NCBI GenBank assembly: GCA_949294735.1
Contig: CASFII010000007.1
Span: 124,001-188,000, forward strand
Length of the DNA stretch: 64,000 bases
Source: an uncultured Coriobacteriaceae bacterium
GTDB lineage: Bacteria; Actinomycetota; Coriobacteriia; Coriobacteriales; Eggerthellaceae
Reading direction: 5' to 3'
Below the pieces are notes generated by a model. The model was not told the DNA's origin. It did not search any database and was given only the letters and a program-made list of their open reading frames with translations. Positions 18,130 through 25,685 of this stretch are shown here, piece by piece (the first letter of the stretch is position 1; each line of letters begins with the position of its first letter). Both the position numbers and the translations under genes were made by a program.

Positions 18130-19779
18130 ATGCTAGAGCAATTGGACTTAACCAAAACCACTCCCAAAGAAGAATACAAACCTGCGCACGACGAATTGAT
18201 CTCTCGCCTTGTGCTACTTCAACAGCATGCCAACCAAAAAGGTATTGGCTTGGTAGTTCTGTTCGAGGGTTGGAACGGCGCGGGGAAGGGCAGTCGTATT
18301 GGGGATTTGCTTTACAACCTGGACGCTCGCATGACCAGCGTGCATACCCTTTCAACCTTCCATGAAAAAGAAGCACGTTTTTTTCGCGATATGGATAAAG
18401 GGGTTTCTGGCTTTTATCCCATGATGCAGGAATTTTGGAAGGCATTAGGGCCGCGTGGCAACATGACTATTTTTGAGCGTGGTTGGTACACCGCTGCTGC
18501 TAAGCGCATGGCCTACACTGACAAAAAAGACTACAGTGCTGCCTACTCTGCGGCTATGGGTAGCTTTGAACGCCAGTTGGCGGCAGATGGTTATTTGGTA
18601 GTGAAATTCTTCTTCCATATTTCTCAGGAAAAGCAAAAGGAACGTTTAACCAAGCTGCACGAGAACTCCGACACTGCCTGGCGCGTTACGCAAGATGAAC
18701 TTGACCAGCTTAAAGACTATGACAAGGTATATAGGAGCTACGACGAACTGCTATGTGCAACGGACTATGATTTTGCTCCGTGGGTTATGGTAAACGGCGA
18801 AGACAAGCGTACTGCCAATTTGACCATTGCGCGTACGTTGGTGGAAGTGCTTGATCGTGCGTTAGACAAAGAAGAAGACCCCTCTGCTGCAGCTGCAGCT
18901 GAAAAGGCAGCTATGAATTCAGCTGGTCTTTTGCAAGAAACCGACCCGCGTACCAGAAGCGAAGAAGAAACGGCGGCAGTAAACGAAGCGGCAAAGGCAG
19001 AAGCGGCAACGCAAGCTTTACATGCACCAAGGCACACGCGCTTTACTATGATTCCTAATCCGCCACGTCTTAATTTGATTGATTACAGCTTGACGCTTGA
19101 TAGGGAGACTTACAAAAAGGAACTCAAGCGCGAACAGAAGCGCTTGTACGAATTGGAAAACAAGATGTATCGTGCCCGAATTCCTATGCTTTTAGTATAT
19201 GAGGGCGACGACGCCTCTGGTAAGGGCGGCAACATCAAACGCGTCGCCCAGGCACTGGATGCGCGTTCGTACACCATTTTCCCCAGTGGAGCGCCTACTA
19301 AGCCAGAACTGATGCGTCCGCATCTGTGGCGCTACTGGACGCGCCTGCCGAAGGCTGGCCATGTGGGAATTTACGATCGCAGTTGGTACGGGCGTGTGCT
19401 GGTGGAACGTGTGGAAGGGTTTGCTTCCCCTGAAGAATGGGCGCGTGCTTATGACGAAATCAACGAATTCGAACGCGACCTGCAATACTGGGGTGCCATT
19501 CTGCTTAAGTTCTGGGTAGCGGTAGACAACGCTGAACAGCTCAGGCGCTTCCAAGAACGAGAAGCTAATCCCGAAAAGCAGTGGAAGATTACGGCTGAAG
19601 ACTGGCGCAATCGCGACAAGCACCCGCAATATGGTGCTGCAGTGAATGACATGTTCCGCCTGACCTCAACGCCGTATGCACCGTGGATTATTCTTGAGTC
19701 GAGCGACAAATACTATGCACGCGTCAAAGCCCTCAAGATTATCAACGAAACCCTGGAAAAACGCCTGGGAATAAAGTAG
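18130..19779 (+). CDS. Double-domain PPK2-family polyphosphate phosphotransferase (polyphosphate:AMP phosphotransferase-like)
   Basis: A 549-residue protein made of two PPK2 domains. Domain 1 has Walker A 'EGWNGAGKGSRI' (about 46-57) and 'IFERGWYTAA'. After an Ala/Glu-rich linker (about 255-300), domain 2 has 'EGDDASGKGGNIKR' (about 357-370), 'YDRSWYGRVLVERVEGF' (about 415) and 'VAVDNAEQLRRF'. In characterised two-domain members (class II, PAP) the C-terminal domain is catalytic and makes ADP from AMP and polyphosphate. Both Walker motifs look intact here, so activity of domain 1 is possible. I chose the ATG at 18130 because AAAAGGAGG sits 5 nt before it; another ATG lies in frame at 18106. 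It is divergent from ppk1. Confidence 0.92.
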   Translation: MLEQLDLTKTTPKEEYKPAHDELISRLVLLQQHANQKGIGLVVLFEGWNGAGKGSRIGDLLYNLDARMTSVHTLSTFHEKEARFFRDMDKGVSGFYPMMQEFWKALGPRGNMTIFERGWYTAAAKRMAYTDKKDYSAAYSAAMGSFERQLAADGYLVVKFFFHISQEKQKERLTKLHENSDTAWRVTQDELDQLKDYDKVYRSYDELLCATDYDFAPWVMVNGEDKRTANLTIARTLVEVLDRALDKEEDPSAAAAAEKAAMNSAGLLQETDPRTRSEEETAAVNEAAKAEAATQALHAPRHTRFTMIPNPPRLNLIDYSLTLDRETYKKELKREQKRLYELENKMYRARIPMLLVYEGDDASGKGGNIKRVAQALDARSYTIFPSGAPTKPELMRPHLWRYWTRLPKAGHVGIYDRSWYGRVLVERVEGFASPEEWARAYDEINEFERDLQYWGAILLKFWVAVDNAEQLRRFQEREANPEKQWKITAEDWRNRDKHPQYGAAVNDMFRLTSTPYAPWIILESSDKYYARVKALKIINETLEKRLGIK

Positions 19780-19802
19780 CACTTCAGGTTTAGCGGGCTT
19801 GG

Positions 19803-21353
19803 TTACGAAATAGGGCTCCAGACGCGCACAAGGCAGTACTTCTGTGTATCGCCATCAAGGGGCTGGTAGTCAATGTTGGAATAGGTGACAACGGTTTCAC
19901 CCATACCAGTGGATGCCAGATAGTCACCATAGGAATCAGTGCCGCTCTTTACCTCCAGGGCAAAGTATTGTTGCGTGTCGAAGTCGATACCGCACACAGC
20001 ACTGGTAGATTTCACCATCAGGTATTTACCGCACCATGCAGGTGCTGCTGAAGGCGTACGTGCAAAGCGGAACCAAGGAGCACCGCTGTATGCCTCATTG
20101 CCTGGTTTTCCCATTACCTCTTCGGTTTCACCACGTTCGTTAGTTATGGTTTGCATAAGAGGTTGCGGGGTGATTTCCGAGGCAGGAACATACGTCCCCA
20201 AGTTTGCGATGCCTTCGCCGTAGTTGTAAATGGCATCAAACGAAAACATAAAACCCGTATTTCCATAGCCAGCTTCCAGCGGCTTCATAGACGTGGGAAG
20301 CACCATGGTGTCGAGCACTTCGCCACTTTGGGCGTCAATATGAGTAAGCTGGTAGCGAACTCCACCAGTTTCAGTACGCGGAGTAATTACGACGCTGTCG
20401 TGCAGAGCATAAGGAGGCGTGCACATACGACCATGCGAGGTATATACCACTTCAGCTGCGTCCTGGGACGATCCAAAAGGAGCTCGTTTCAGTAGCGAAT
20501 CTTCCGTGCTTTTTGGTCCATCCGCCTGGGGAAGTACTTGCCAAAACGCATATGAGCCAACTGTTGCAATAGTGGGAGTTTCCCAATCGGAAGTGCCTTC
20601 GTCTAGAAGCGTTGGCTGACCGACTTCGTTGCCGTCGAAGGTGGCACTGTAAATGCGCCAAATACCGTCTAAAATGTCCACTTCGGTCCAGATCAAGCCT
20701 GAAGAATTGGCACGAACATCATAGATGTCAAACCCTTCATCTTGGCTTACGGCGGTTTCGCGCACAACAGGGTATTCGCCGCTTCCTAAAAACAAGAGCG
20801 CAATTTGGGTTAGCGGTTTTGCTGTGTCAGTGGGAAGCAAACACGCCGCCACGCTGTCATCGTTTGCCCAGACTAGCGTACCGTAGGGGAGTTCGAAGTT
20901 GCCGACTAAAACCATGTTGTTGGAACTGTCATCCAACATGGAAAAGTCATCAGAGGTTGCCACTGCTTCTTCGGGCACTTCTAAAACATTGAAGTCGCCG
21001 CTATCGTCTTTGTTGAGCTGGGTAACCACGGCAGCGCCGCCACCAGCCACCAGAAGCGCGCCAGCTCCAACCGCGCCGTAAAGAAGTTGACGGCGTGTAA
21101 GCAAAACCTTGTTACCGTTCGGTAAAGGAATCTGCACTTTTTCTTCTTCAAAGCCGCGCTTTGTAACTGTTGGTTGATTAAGGCTATGCGAAGCCCGCTT
21201 GGATCTTCGAGACGCGCGTGCAGAGCCCTGGGCAGAGTGTTTGCCCAGATGAGAAGCGTTTCCGCCTGTACCTTGACCTGGAGCTTTGCGCCTGTTGGCT
21301 GAACGGGCGGTGCTGGAAGAGATTTTGCTATGTGAATACTTTTTCGCTGTCAT
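19803..21353 (-). CDS. Membrane-anchored, propeller-like extracytoplasmic protein of unknown function
   Basis: A 516-residue protein. The first 100 residues are basic, Ser/Arg/Gly-rich and probably disordered. A 'TRRQLLYGAVGAGALLVAGGG' segment (about 90-110) follows, a twin-arginine-like motif plus hydrophobic core, unusually far from the N-terminus. The remaining 400 residues are soluble and contain repeated strand-like blocks ('GTLVWANDDSVAACLL', 'SGLIWTEVDILDGIWRIYSATFDG', 'SYAFWQVLP') with a WD/TolB-propeller feel. I recognise no enzyme motif. There is no clear Shine-Dalgarno before the ATG. It is convergent with ppk2 and divergent from a two-component operon. Function unknown; a surface sensor or scaffold is conceivable. 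Confidence 0.7.
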   Translation of the reverse strand: MTAKKYSHSKISSSTARSANRRKAPGQGTGGNASHLGKHSAQGSARASRRSKRASHSLNQPTVTKRGFEEEKVQIPLPNGNKVLLTRRQLLYGAVGAGALLVAGGGAAVVTQLNKDDSGDFNVLEVPEEAVATSDDFSMLDDSSNNMVLVGNFELPYGTLVWANDDSVAACLLPTDTAKPLTQIALLFLGSGEYPVVRETAVSQDEGFDIYDVRANSSGLIWTEVDILDGIWRIYSATFDGNEVGQPTLLDEGTSDWETPTIATVGSYAFWQVLPQADGPKSTEDSLLKRAPFGSSQDAAEVVYTSHGRMCTPPYALHDSVVITPRTETGGVRYQLTHIDAQSGEVLDTMVLPTSMKPLEAGYGNTGFMFSFDAIYNYGEGIANLGTYVPASEITPQPLMQTITNERGETEEVMGKPGNEAYSGAPWFRFARTPSAAPAWCGKYLMVKSTSAVCGIDFDTQQYFALEVKSGTDSYGDYLASTGMGETVVTYSNIDYQPLDGDTQKYCLVRVWSPIS

Positions 21354-21499
21354 AGTGTTTATTGTGACATTTCAACTACATATCGGGGGTGACTTGCTAG
21401 GAATGATACAATAAACTCAAATTACATGTTGTTTAGCAGGTAATTTGCTAATAACTCTGCCAGCGGCAGAATAAGCGGAACTGGAGCTTAGGAGTTTAT

Positions 21500-22210
21500 A
21501 TGAGCAACGAAACACGACGAATTCTCTTAGTTGAAGACGAAAAAGCTATCCGCGACGCTGTTACTGCGTATTTAGAGCGCGAAAATTATTGGGTTACCGC
21601 CGTTGGTGACGGCCAAGAAGCGCTTGAAGAATTTTCGAAGCATCATTTTGATCTAGTTATTCTTGACCTTATGTTGCCGCGTGTTCCTGGCGAACGTGTT
21701 TGCCGTGCAATCCGCGACAATTCCGATGTACCCATCATCATGTTGACGGCTAAGGGCGAAGTGGAAGACCGCATTATCGGTCTGGAACTGGGTGCGGATG
21801 ACTACCTGGTTAAGCCTTTTAGCCCGCGTGAGCTGGTTGCTCGCGTTCGTGCGCTGCTGCGTCGTGTTCACGCCGACAGTGAACCCCAGCGCGAAGTACT
21901 TGAATTTGGTGAACTAACCATCGATATTTCTGGTCACAAGGTCATGGTCAACGGCGAAGAAATTGATCTTACCGCCAGCGAATTTAAGCTGCTCACTACG
22001 CTTTCTCGTTATCCTGGACGCGTATATTCCCGCATGGAACTGGTTGAAAAAGTTCTGGGTTATGACTTCGAAGGCTATGAGCGCACCATCGACAGTCACG
22101 TAAAGAACTTGCGCGCAAAGATTGGTGACAATCCACGCAATCCGAAGTGGCTGCACACCGTGCATGGCGTTGGTTATCGTTTCGAAGATCCCACCAAGGC
22201 TGGTCAATAG
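21500..22210 (+). CDS. OmpR/PhoB-family response regulator
   Basis: A 236-residue regulator. The receiver domain starts 'RRILLVEDEKAIRDAV', has the phospho-Asp in 'DLVILDLMLPRVPG' (about 56), 'IIMLTAKGE' and 'LVKPFSPREL'. The winged-helix domain includes 'DLTASEFKLLTTLSRYPGRVYSRMELVEKVLG' and ends 'WLHTVHGVGYRFED'. It resembles RegX3/MtrA/PhoP-type regulators. The partner kinase lies 60 bp downstream. Nearby polyphosphate genes make phosphate control attractive, but nothing in the sequence proves it. TAGGAG lies before the ATG. Confidence 0.93.
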   Translation: MSNETRRILLVEDEKAIRDAVTAYLERENYWVTAVGDGQEALEEFSKHHFDLVILDLMLPRVPGERVCRAIRDNSDVPIIMLTAKGEVEDRIIGLELGADDYLVKPFSPRELVARVRALLRRVHADSEPQREVLEFGELTIDISGHKVMVNGEEIDLTASEFKLLTTLSRYPGRVYSRMELVEKVLGYDFEGYERTIDSHVKNLRAKIGDNPRNPKWLHTVHGVGYRFEDPTKAGQ

Positions 22211-22270
22211 GCTGTACGCGGTTTATCCGCGGCAGTTTATGACTGACCATTCGTTTCAGATTGTTACTTC

Positions 22271-23869
22271 ATGAACTTCCCTGAAACAACAAGCGAACCG
22301 CCCAAGAAGAAGCGTATTCGTATTCCCATCAGCTGGGATAACTTTTCATACACTACGCGTGTAACGCTTGCGTTCGGTTTTATTGCCATCATGACGGCGT
22401 TGGTTGCTATTGGTGTGGTTTCGTTCGTATGGGAACAGCATTTTCGTGTGTACACCACCGAAAATATGCAAACACTGGCGCAGGCAACGGCAGACGACAT
22501 TGCCGCATCCTATGAGCGCTCAGGCGATTTGCGTTTAGCTTCACACAATCCCTCAGAAGCAATTTTGAATTTGTATCCTGGCACGGGCATCAGGGTAATT
22601 GATAACGCAACGGGTGAAACAGTTTTTGATTCATCCAACAACATTGCTGCGGATGACAGCATCCGAAAACTAGGAGCCAATCTTGAACCGCCCGACCCCG
22701 ATCAATTGGCTATTGCAACCATTACGGTTGATGATACGGCAGTGGGGTCAGTTCGCATGTGGGTGTACGGTTCGGATACCCTTTTGCGTCAGACAGACCG
22801 CGAGTTTAGAAATAATTCGTATCAGGCAATGCTCTTTGCTACGGTGGTGGCAATTGCTCTGGCTTCCTGCATTGGCTTCTTCTTTGCACACAGCTTGGTG
22901 GCTCCTATAAATAGAGTTACAAAAACAGCCAAAGCCATCAAAGAAGGTGACCTTTCGGCGCGTACTAATTTGTATGGCGAAGACGAAATTTCGCGCTTGG
23001 GTATGACGTTTGACGAAATGGCAGAGTCCGTTGAAAAAGACCGCGAGCTAGAACGTCGCTTAACGACCGACGTTGCTCACGAACTGCGCACGCCGCTTAT
23101 GGCTATTCAGTCAACAGTTGAAGCTATGGTAGACGGTGTGTTCGAAGCTGATGCCGAACGCCTAGAAACAGTGAACTCCGAAGTGCAGCGATTGAGTCGT
23201 TTAGTAGACGCGCTGCTGAAGCTTTCTCGTCTGGAAAACCGCTCTACGCCCATGAAGGAAGAAATTGTGGACGTGGGAGAACTTATTTCGGGCATCATTG
23301 CAACGCACGAAGCGTTTGTAGCCGATTCGGGACTTTCCCTTTCTTACCAGGCACAAGACAAGGTACTTGTGAAAGGTGACCCCGACATGATTCGTCAGGC
23401 TACGGCAAACTTAATTTCGAACGCCGTGCGCTATACGCCCGAAGGCGGCAAAATTTCAGTTCGTGTCAGCAAGGGCGACTTGATGGCTGATATTGAAGTT
23501 AAAGACACTGGCATTGGGCTTTCCCCCGAAGAAGCGAAGATGGTGTTTTCTCGTTTCTGGCGTGCAGACGCTGGGCGAAACCGTGCAAGTGGTGGCTTGG
23601 GCGTTGGTCTGGCGGTTGTAAAAGAAATAGTTGATCGTCATGGCGGCTGGGTGCAAGTCCAGGGTGAAAAGGGCAGGGGTGCCTGCTTCACCATTCATAT
23701 TCCGCTGTATAATGAGCGCAAGGAAAAGGAAAAAGAAAAAGAGCGGTTGGCGAAAGAACGCAAAGAAGCTGCCGCAAAAAAGCGCGCGTCAAAAGAACGC
23801 GGTGAAGCAAAAAGACTTCATCAGACCTTAAAACGAAAAGAGGGGAAAAGTGAATCCAATCACCATTAA
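22271..23869 (+). CDS. Sensor histidine kinase with HAMP domain and charged C-terminal tail
   Basis: A 532-residue kinase. Membrane helices at about 33-57 and 187-210 enclose a 130-residue external sensor domain. HAMP covers about 210-262 ('RVTKTAKAIKEGDLSARTNLYGEDEISRL'). The H-box is 'DVAHELRTPLMAIQ' (His about 279), then 'LISNAVRYTPEGG', 'DTGIGLSPEEAKMVFSRFWRAD' and 'GLGVGLAVVK'. The last 50 residues are almost all Lys, Glu, Arg and Ala, an unusual tail after the catalytic domain. No Shine-Dalgarno is evident, so coupling to the regulator gene is uncertain. Its end overlaps purC by 20 bp. Confidence 0.92.
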   Translation: MNFPETTSEPPKKKRIRIPISWDNFSYTTRVTLAFGFIAIMTALVAIGVVSFVWEQHFRVYTTENMQTLAQATADDIAASYERSGDLRLASHNPSEAILNLYPGTGIRVIDNATGETVFDSSNNIAADDSIRKLGANLEPPDPDQLAIATITVDDTAVGSVRMWVYGSDTLLRQTDREFRNNSYQAMLFATVVAIALASCIGFFFAHSLVAPINRVTKTAKAIKEGDLSARTNLYGEDEISRLGMTFDEMAESVEKDRELERRLTTDVAHELRTPLMAIQSTVEAMVDGVFEADAERLETVNSEVQRLSRLVDALLKLSRLENRSTPMKEEIVDVGELISGIIATHEAFVADSGLSLSYQAQDKVLVKGDPDMIRQATANLISNAVRYTPEGGKISVRVSKGDLMADIEVKDTGIGLSPEEAKMVFSRFWRADAGRNRASGGLGVGLAVVKEIVDRHGGWVQVQGEKGRGACFTIHIPLYNERKEKEKEKERLAKERKEAAAKKRASKERGEAKRLHQTLKRKEGKSESNHH

Positions 23870-24722
23870 GCCCACGGCGCAGGGCAAAGTTCGCGACCTG
23901 TATGATCTTGGCGACAAGTTGTTGTTGGTTGCTTCCGACCGTATTTCTGCTTTCGACTATATCCTGCCTGACGAAATCCCTCACAAGGGTCAGGTGCTTA
24001 CGCAGATTTCTTGCTTCTGGTTTGAGCTTTTGGGTGACGTGGTGAAAAACCACCTTATCTCTGCCGATGTAGAGGATCTTCCCGAAGAATTTAAGCCCTG
24101 GTCAGATTATCTGCGCGGTCGTTTCATGCTGGTGAAAAAGGCTGAAATGTTCCCCGTTGAATGCATCGTACGCGGCTTTTTGGCTGGCAGTGGGCTTAAA
24201 GAATACCAAGCAAAGGGTACCGTCTGCGGTATTGAACTTCCTGCAGGTTTGGTTAATTCGTCCAAATTGCCTGAACCTATTTTCACGCCTTCCACCAAGG
24301 CTGAAATTGGTGACCATGACGAAAACATTAGCTTTGAACGCTGCGTAGAACTGATTGGCGAAAAAGACGCTACCAAATTGCGCGATCTTTCCGTTGGTGT
24401 ATACACGGCTGCCCGTGACCATGCAGCTGAACGCGGCATTTTAATTGCCGACACCAAGTTTGAGTTTGGTGTTGTTGATGGTGAAATCATTTTGGCCGAC
24501 GAAGTATTGACGCCTGACTCTTCTCGTTTCTGGTCACAAGAGTTGTATGTTGAAGGCGAAGAACAGCCAAGTTTTGACAAGCAGTTTGTGCGTAACTGGC
24601 TGAACGCCAACTGGGATAGACAGGGTAATCCGCCTCATCTGCCACAGGACGTTATCGAAAAAACGAGCGAAAAATACATCCAAGCCTACGAAATGATTAC
24701 AGGCAGGAAATTCAACTTCTAG
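23850..24722 (+). CDS. purC: SAICAR synthetase
   Basis: A 290-residue PurC. Motifs include 'GKVRDLYDLGDKLLLVASDRISAFD' (about 10-34), 'IECIVRGFLAGSGLKEY'-like residues near 98-114 and 'ILADEVLTPDSSRFW' near 213-227. It joins aspartate to CAIR in purine synthesis. The length suits the yeast-like longer form. The GTG start at 23850 follows AAAAGAGGGGAAAA and overlaps the kinase gene by 20 bp, so the purine gene is read with the two-component operon unless it has an internal promoter. purL lies about 1 kb downstream. Confidence 0.96.
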   Translation: MNPITIKPTAQGKVRDLYDLGDKLLLVASDRISAFDYILPDEIPHKGQVLTQISCFWFELLGDVVKNHLISADVEDLPEEFKPWSDYLRGRFMLVKKAEMFPVECIVRGFLAGSGLKEYQAKGTVCGIELPAGLVNSSKLPEPIFTPSTKAEIGDHDENISFERCVELIGEKDATKLRDLSVGVYTAARDHAAERGILIADTKFEFGVVDGEIILADEVLTPDSSRFWSQELYVEGEEQPSFDKQFVRNWLNANWDRQGNPPHLPQDVIEKTSEKYIQAYEMITGRKFNF

Positions 24723-24730
24723 AAGTTATT

Positions 24731-24760
24731 CAAAACGCCGGCTTGCGAGCCGGCGTTTTG
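24731..24760. terminator. Strong terminator after purC
   Basis: CAAAACGCCGGCT (24731-24743) and AGCCGGCGTTTTG (24748-24760) form a perfect 13-bp stem with a TGCG loop. The A and T tracts within the stem let it work in both directions. Confidence 0.9.
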
Positions 24761-24767
24761 TCCAAAG

Positions 24768-24797
24768 GAACACAAAAGACACGTCCCCTTTGGGTTC
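24768..24797. repeat. CCCAAAAGACACGTCCC-family repeat, copy 5
   Basis: GAACACAAAAGACACGTCCCCTTTGGGTTC with one arm mismatch, just after the purC terminator. Confidence 0.85.
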
Positions 24798-24820
24798 ATT
24801 GAGTTCTTCGCTGGCTCGGG

Positions 24821-24848
24821 TTGCGAAGTAAGCAGGACGCTTTATAAT
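24821..24848 (+). promoter_or_regulatory. Promoter for the small membrane-protein gene
   Basis: TTGCGA (24821-24826) and a perfect TATAAT (24843-24848) are 16 bp apart, about 58 bp before the ATG at 24906. Confidence 0.7.
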
Positions 24849-24905
24849 ACTGCTTTGCATTTACAGAGAAATAAAGAGCAAAACACAAAGCTAGATTGAG
24901 GAATT

Positions 24906-25520
24906 ATGTCGCAACGCAACCCTTTGAATGACCGCTACACCGTTGAAGACAAAAAGGCGAACGTAACGCGTAAGTCTGCAGCATCTGCCAAACCGAAAGC
25001 GGCTGCTGGCGCTACCGTACATGTTCAGCGCACGGAAAAGACAAGAAAAGAAAAGAAGCAGGCTCGCAGGCTTGAAGAGGCAAAGCAGGCAGAACGCGAT
25101 CGCAAGTATGCAACGCCGCCTACTGCCGAATTCAAGCGTCTGAAGAAGTTCTGGTGGTTCTGCCTAATCGTAGGTATCGTGTTGGTGGGTGTATACCTGC
25201 TGGTAGCATCAAATCCCGCATTTCCGGAAATGTTCAGCATGGGCGTTATGGCCGTTGCTTATGTATTTATTCTTGTGGCGCTGTACTTGGAATTCTTCAA
25301 AATGCGCAAAATTCGTTCTGCTTGGCAGGAAGAAGTGCGTAGTCTGAAGGGCAAGGAAATTCGCCGCATCGAACGCGAAGCAAAGGCTGCCGAAGAAAAG
25401 CGTCTCGCCGAAGAAGGCCCTAAGCCTGCAGAGCTTAAGGGCATTGGTAGACTGTTTGCAGCTGACAGCGCCAAGAAAAACAAGAAGGCCGAAAAGGAAG
25501 CTGAAGAAGCTTCAAAGTAA
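24906..25520 (+). CDS. Two-span membrane protein with charged termini, family not recognised
   Basis: A 204-residue protein. Residues 1-78 are highly charged (Lys, Arg, Glu, Ala), with 'TRKEKKQARRLEEAKQAERDRKYATPPTAEF'-like composition in the second half. Two membrane spans (about 82-101 and 107-128) form a hairpin. A charged Glu/Lys/Arg-rich helix follows to the end, with 'KPAELKGIGRLFA' as the only non-helical block. The pattern is reminiscent of actinobacterial DUF3043-like proteins, but I do not claim membership. Its own promoter and terminator frame it as a single-gene unit. Function unknown. Confidence 0.7.
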   Translation: MSQRNPLNDRYTVEDKKANVTRKSAASAKPKAAAGATVHVQRTEKTRKEKKQARRLEEAKQAERDRKYATPPTAEFKRLKKFWWFCLIVGIVLVGVYLLVASNPAFPEMFSMGVMAVAYVFILVALYLEFFKMRKIRSAWQEEVRSLKGKEIRRIEREAKAAEEKRLAEEGPKPAELKGIGRLFAADSAKKNKKAEKEAEEASK

Positions 25521-25550
25521 CGAATCGGTCTACCGCTCATTGTTTCCGCT

Positions 25551-25580
25551 AAAAGCGCCTCTTTAAGAGGCGCTTTTTTC
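25551..25580 (+). terminator. Terminator after the two-span membrane-protein gene
   Basis: AAAAGCGCCTCT (25551-25562) pairs with AGAGGCGCTTTT (25566-25577), followed by more T's. Confidence 0.92.
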
Positions 25581-25685
25581 TGTTTACTCATCTTTTCTTA
25601 CGCGCTTTGTTGCCCCAATACGAACCAAAATGGGTGATAATAGAAGATGTGCAATTTTATTGTTCAAGCACAGAAAGGTTGCCTC

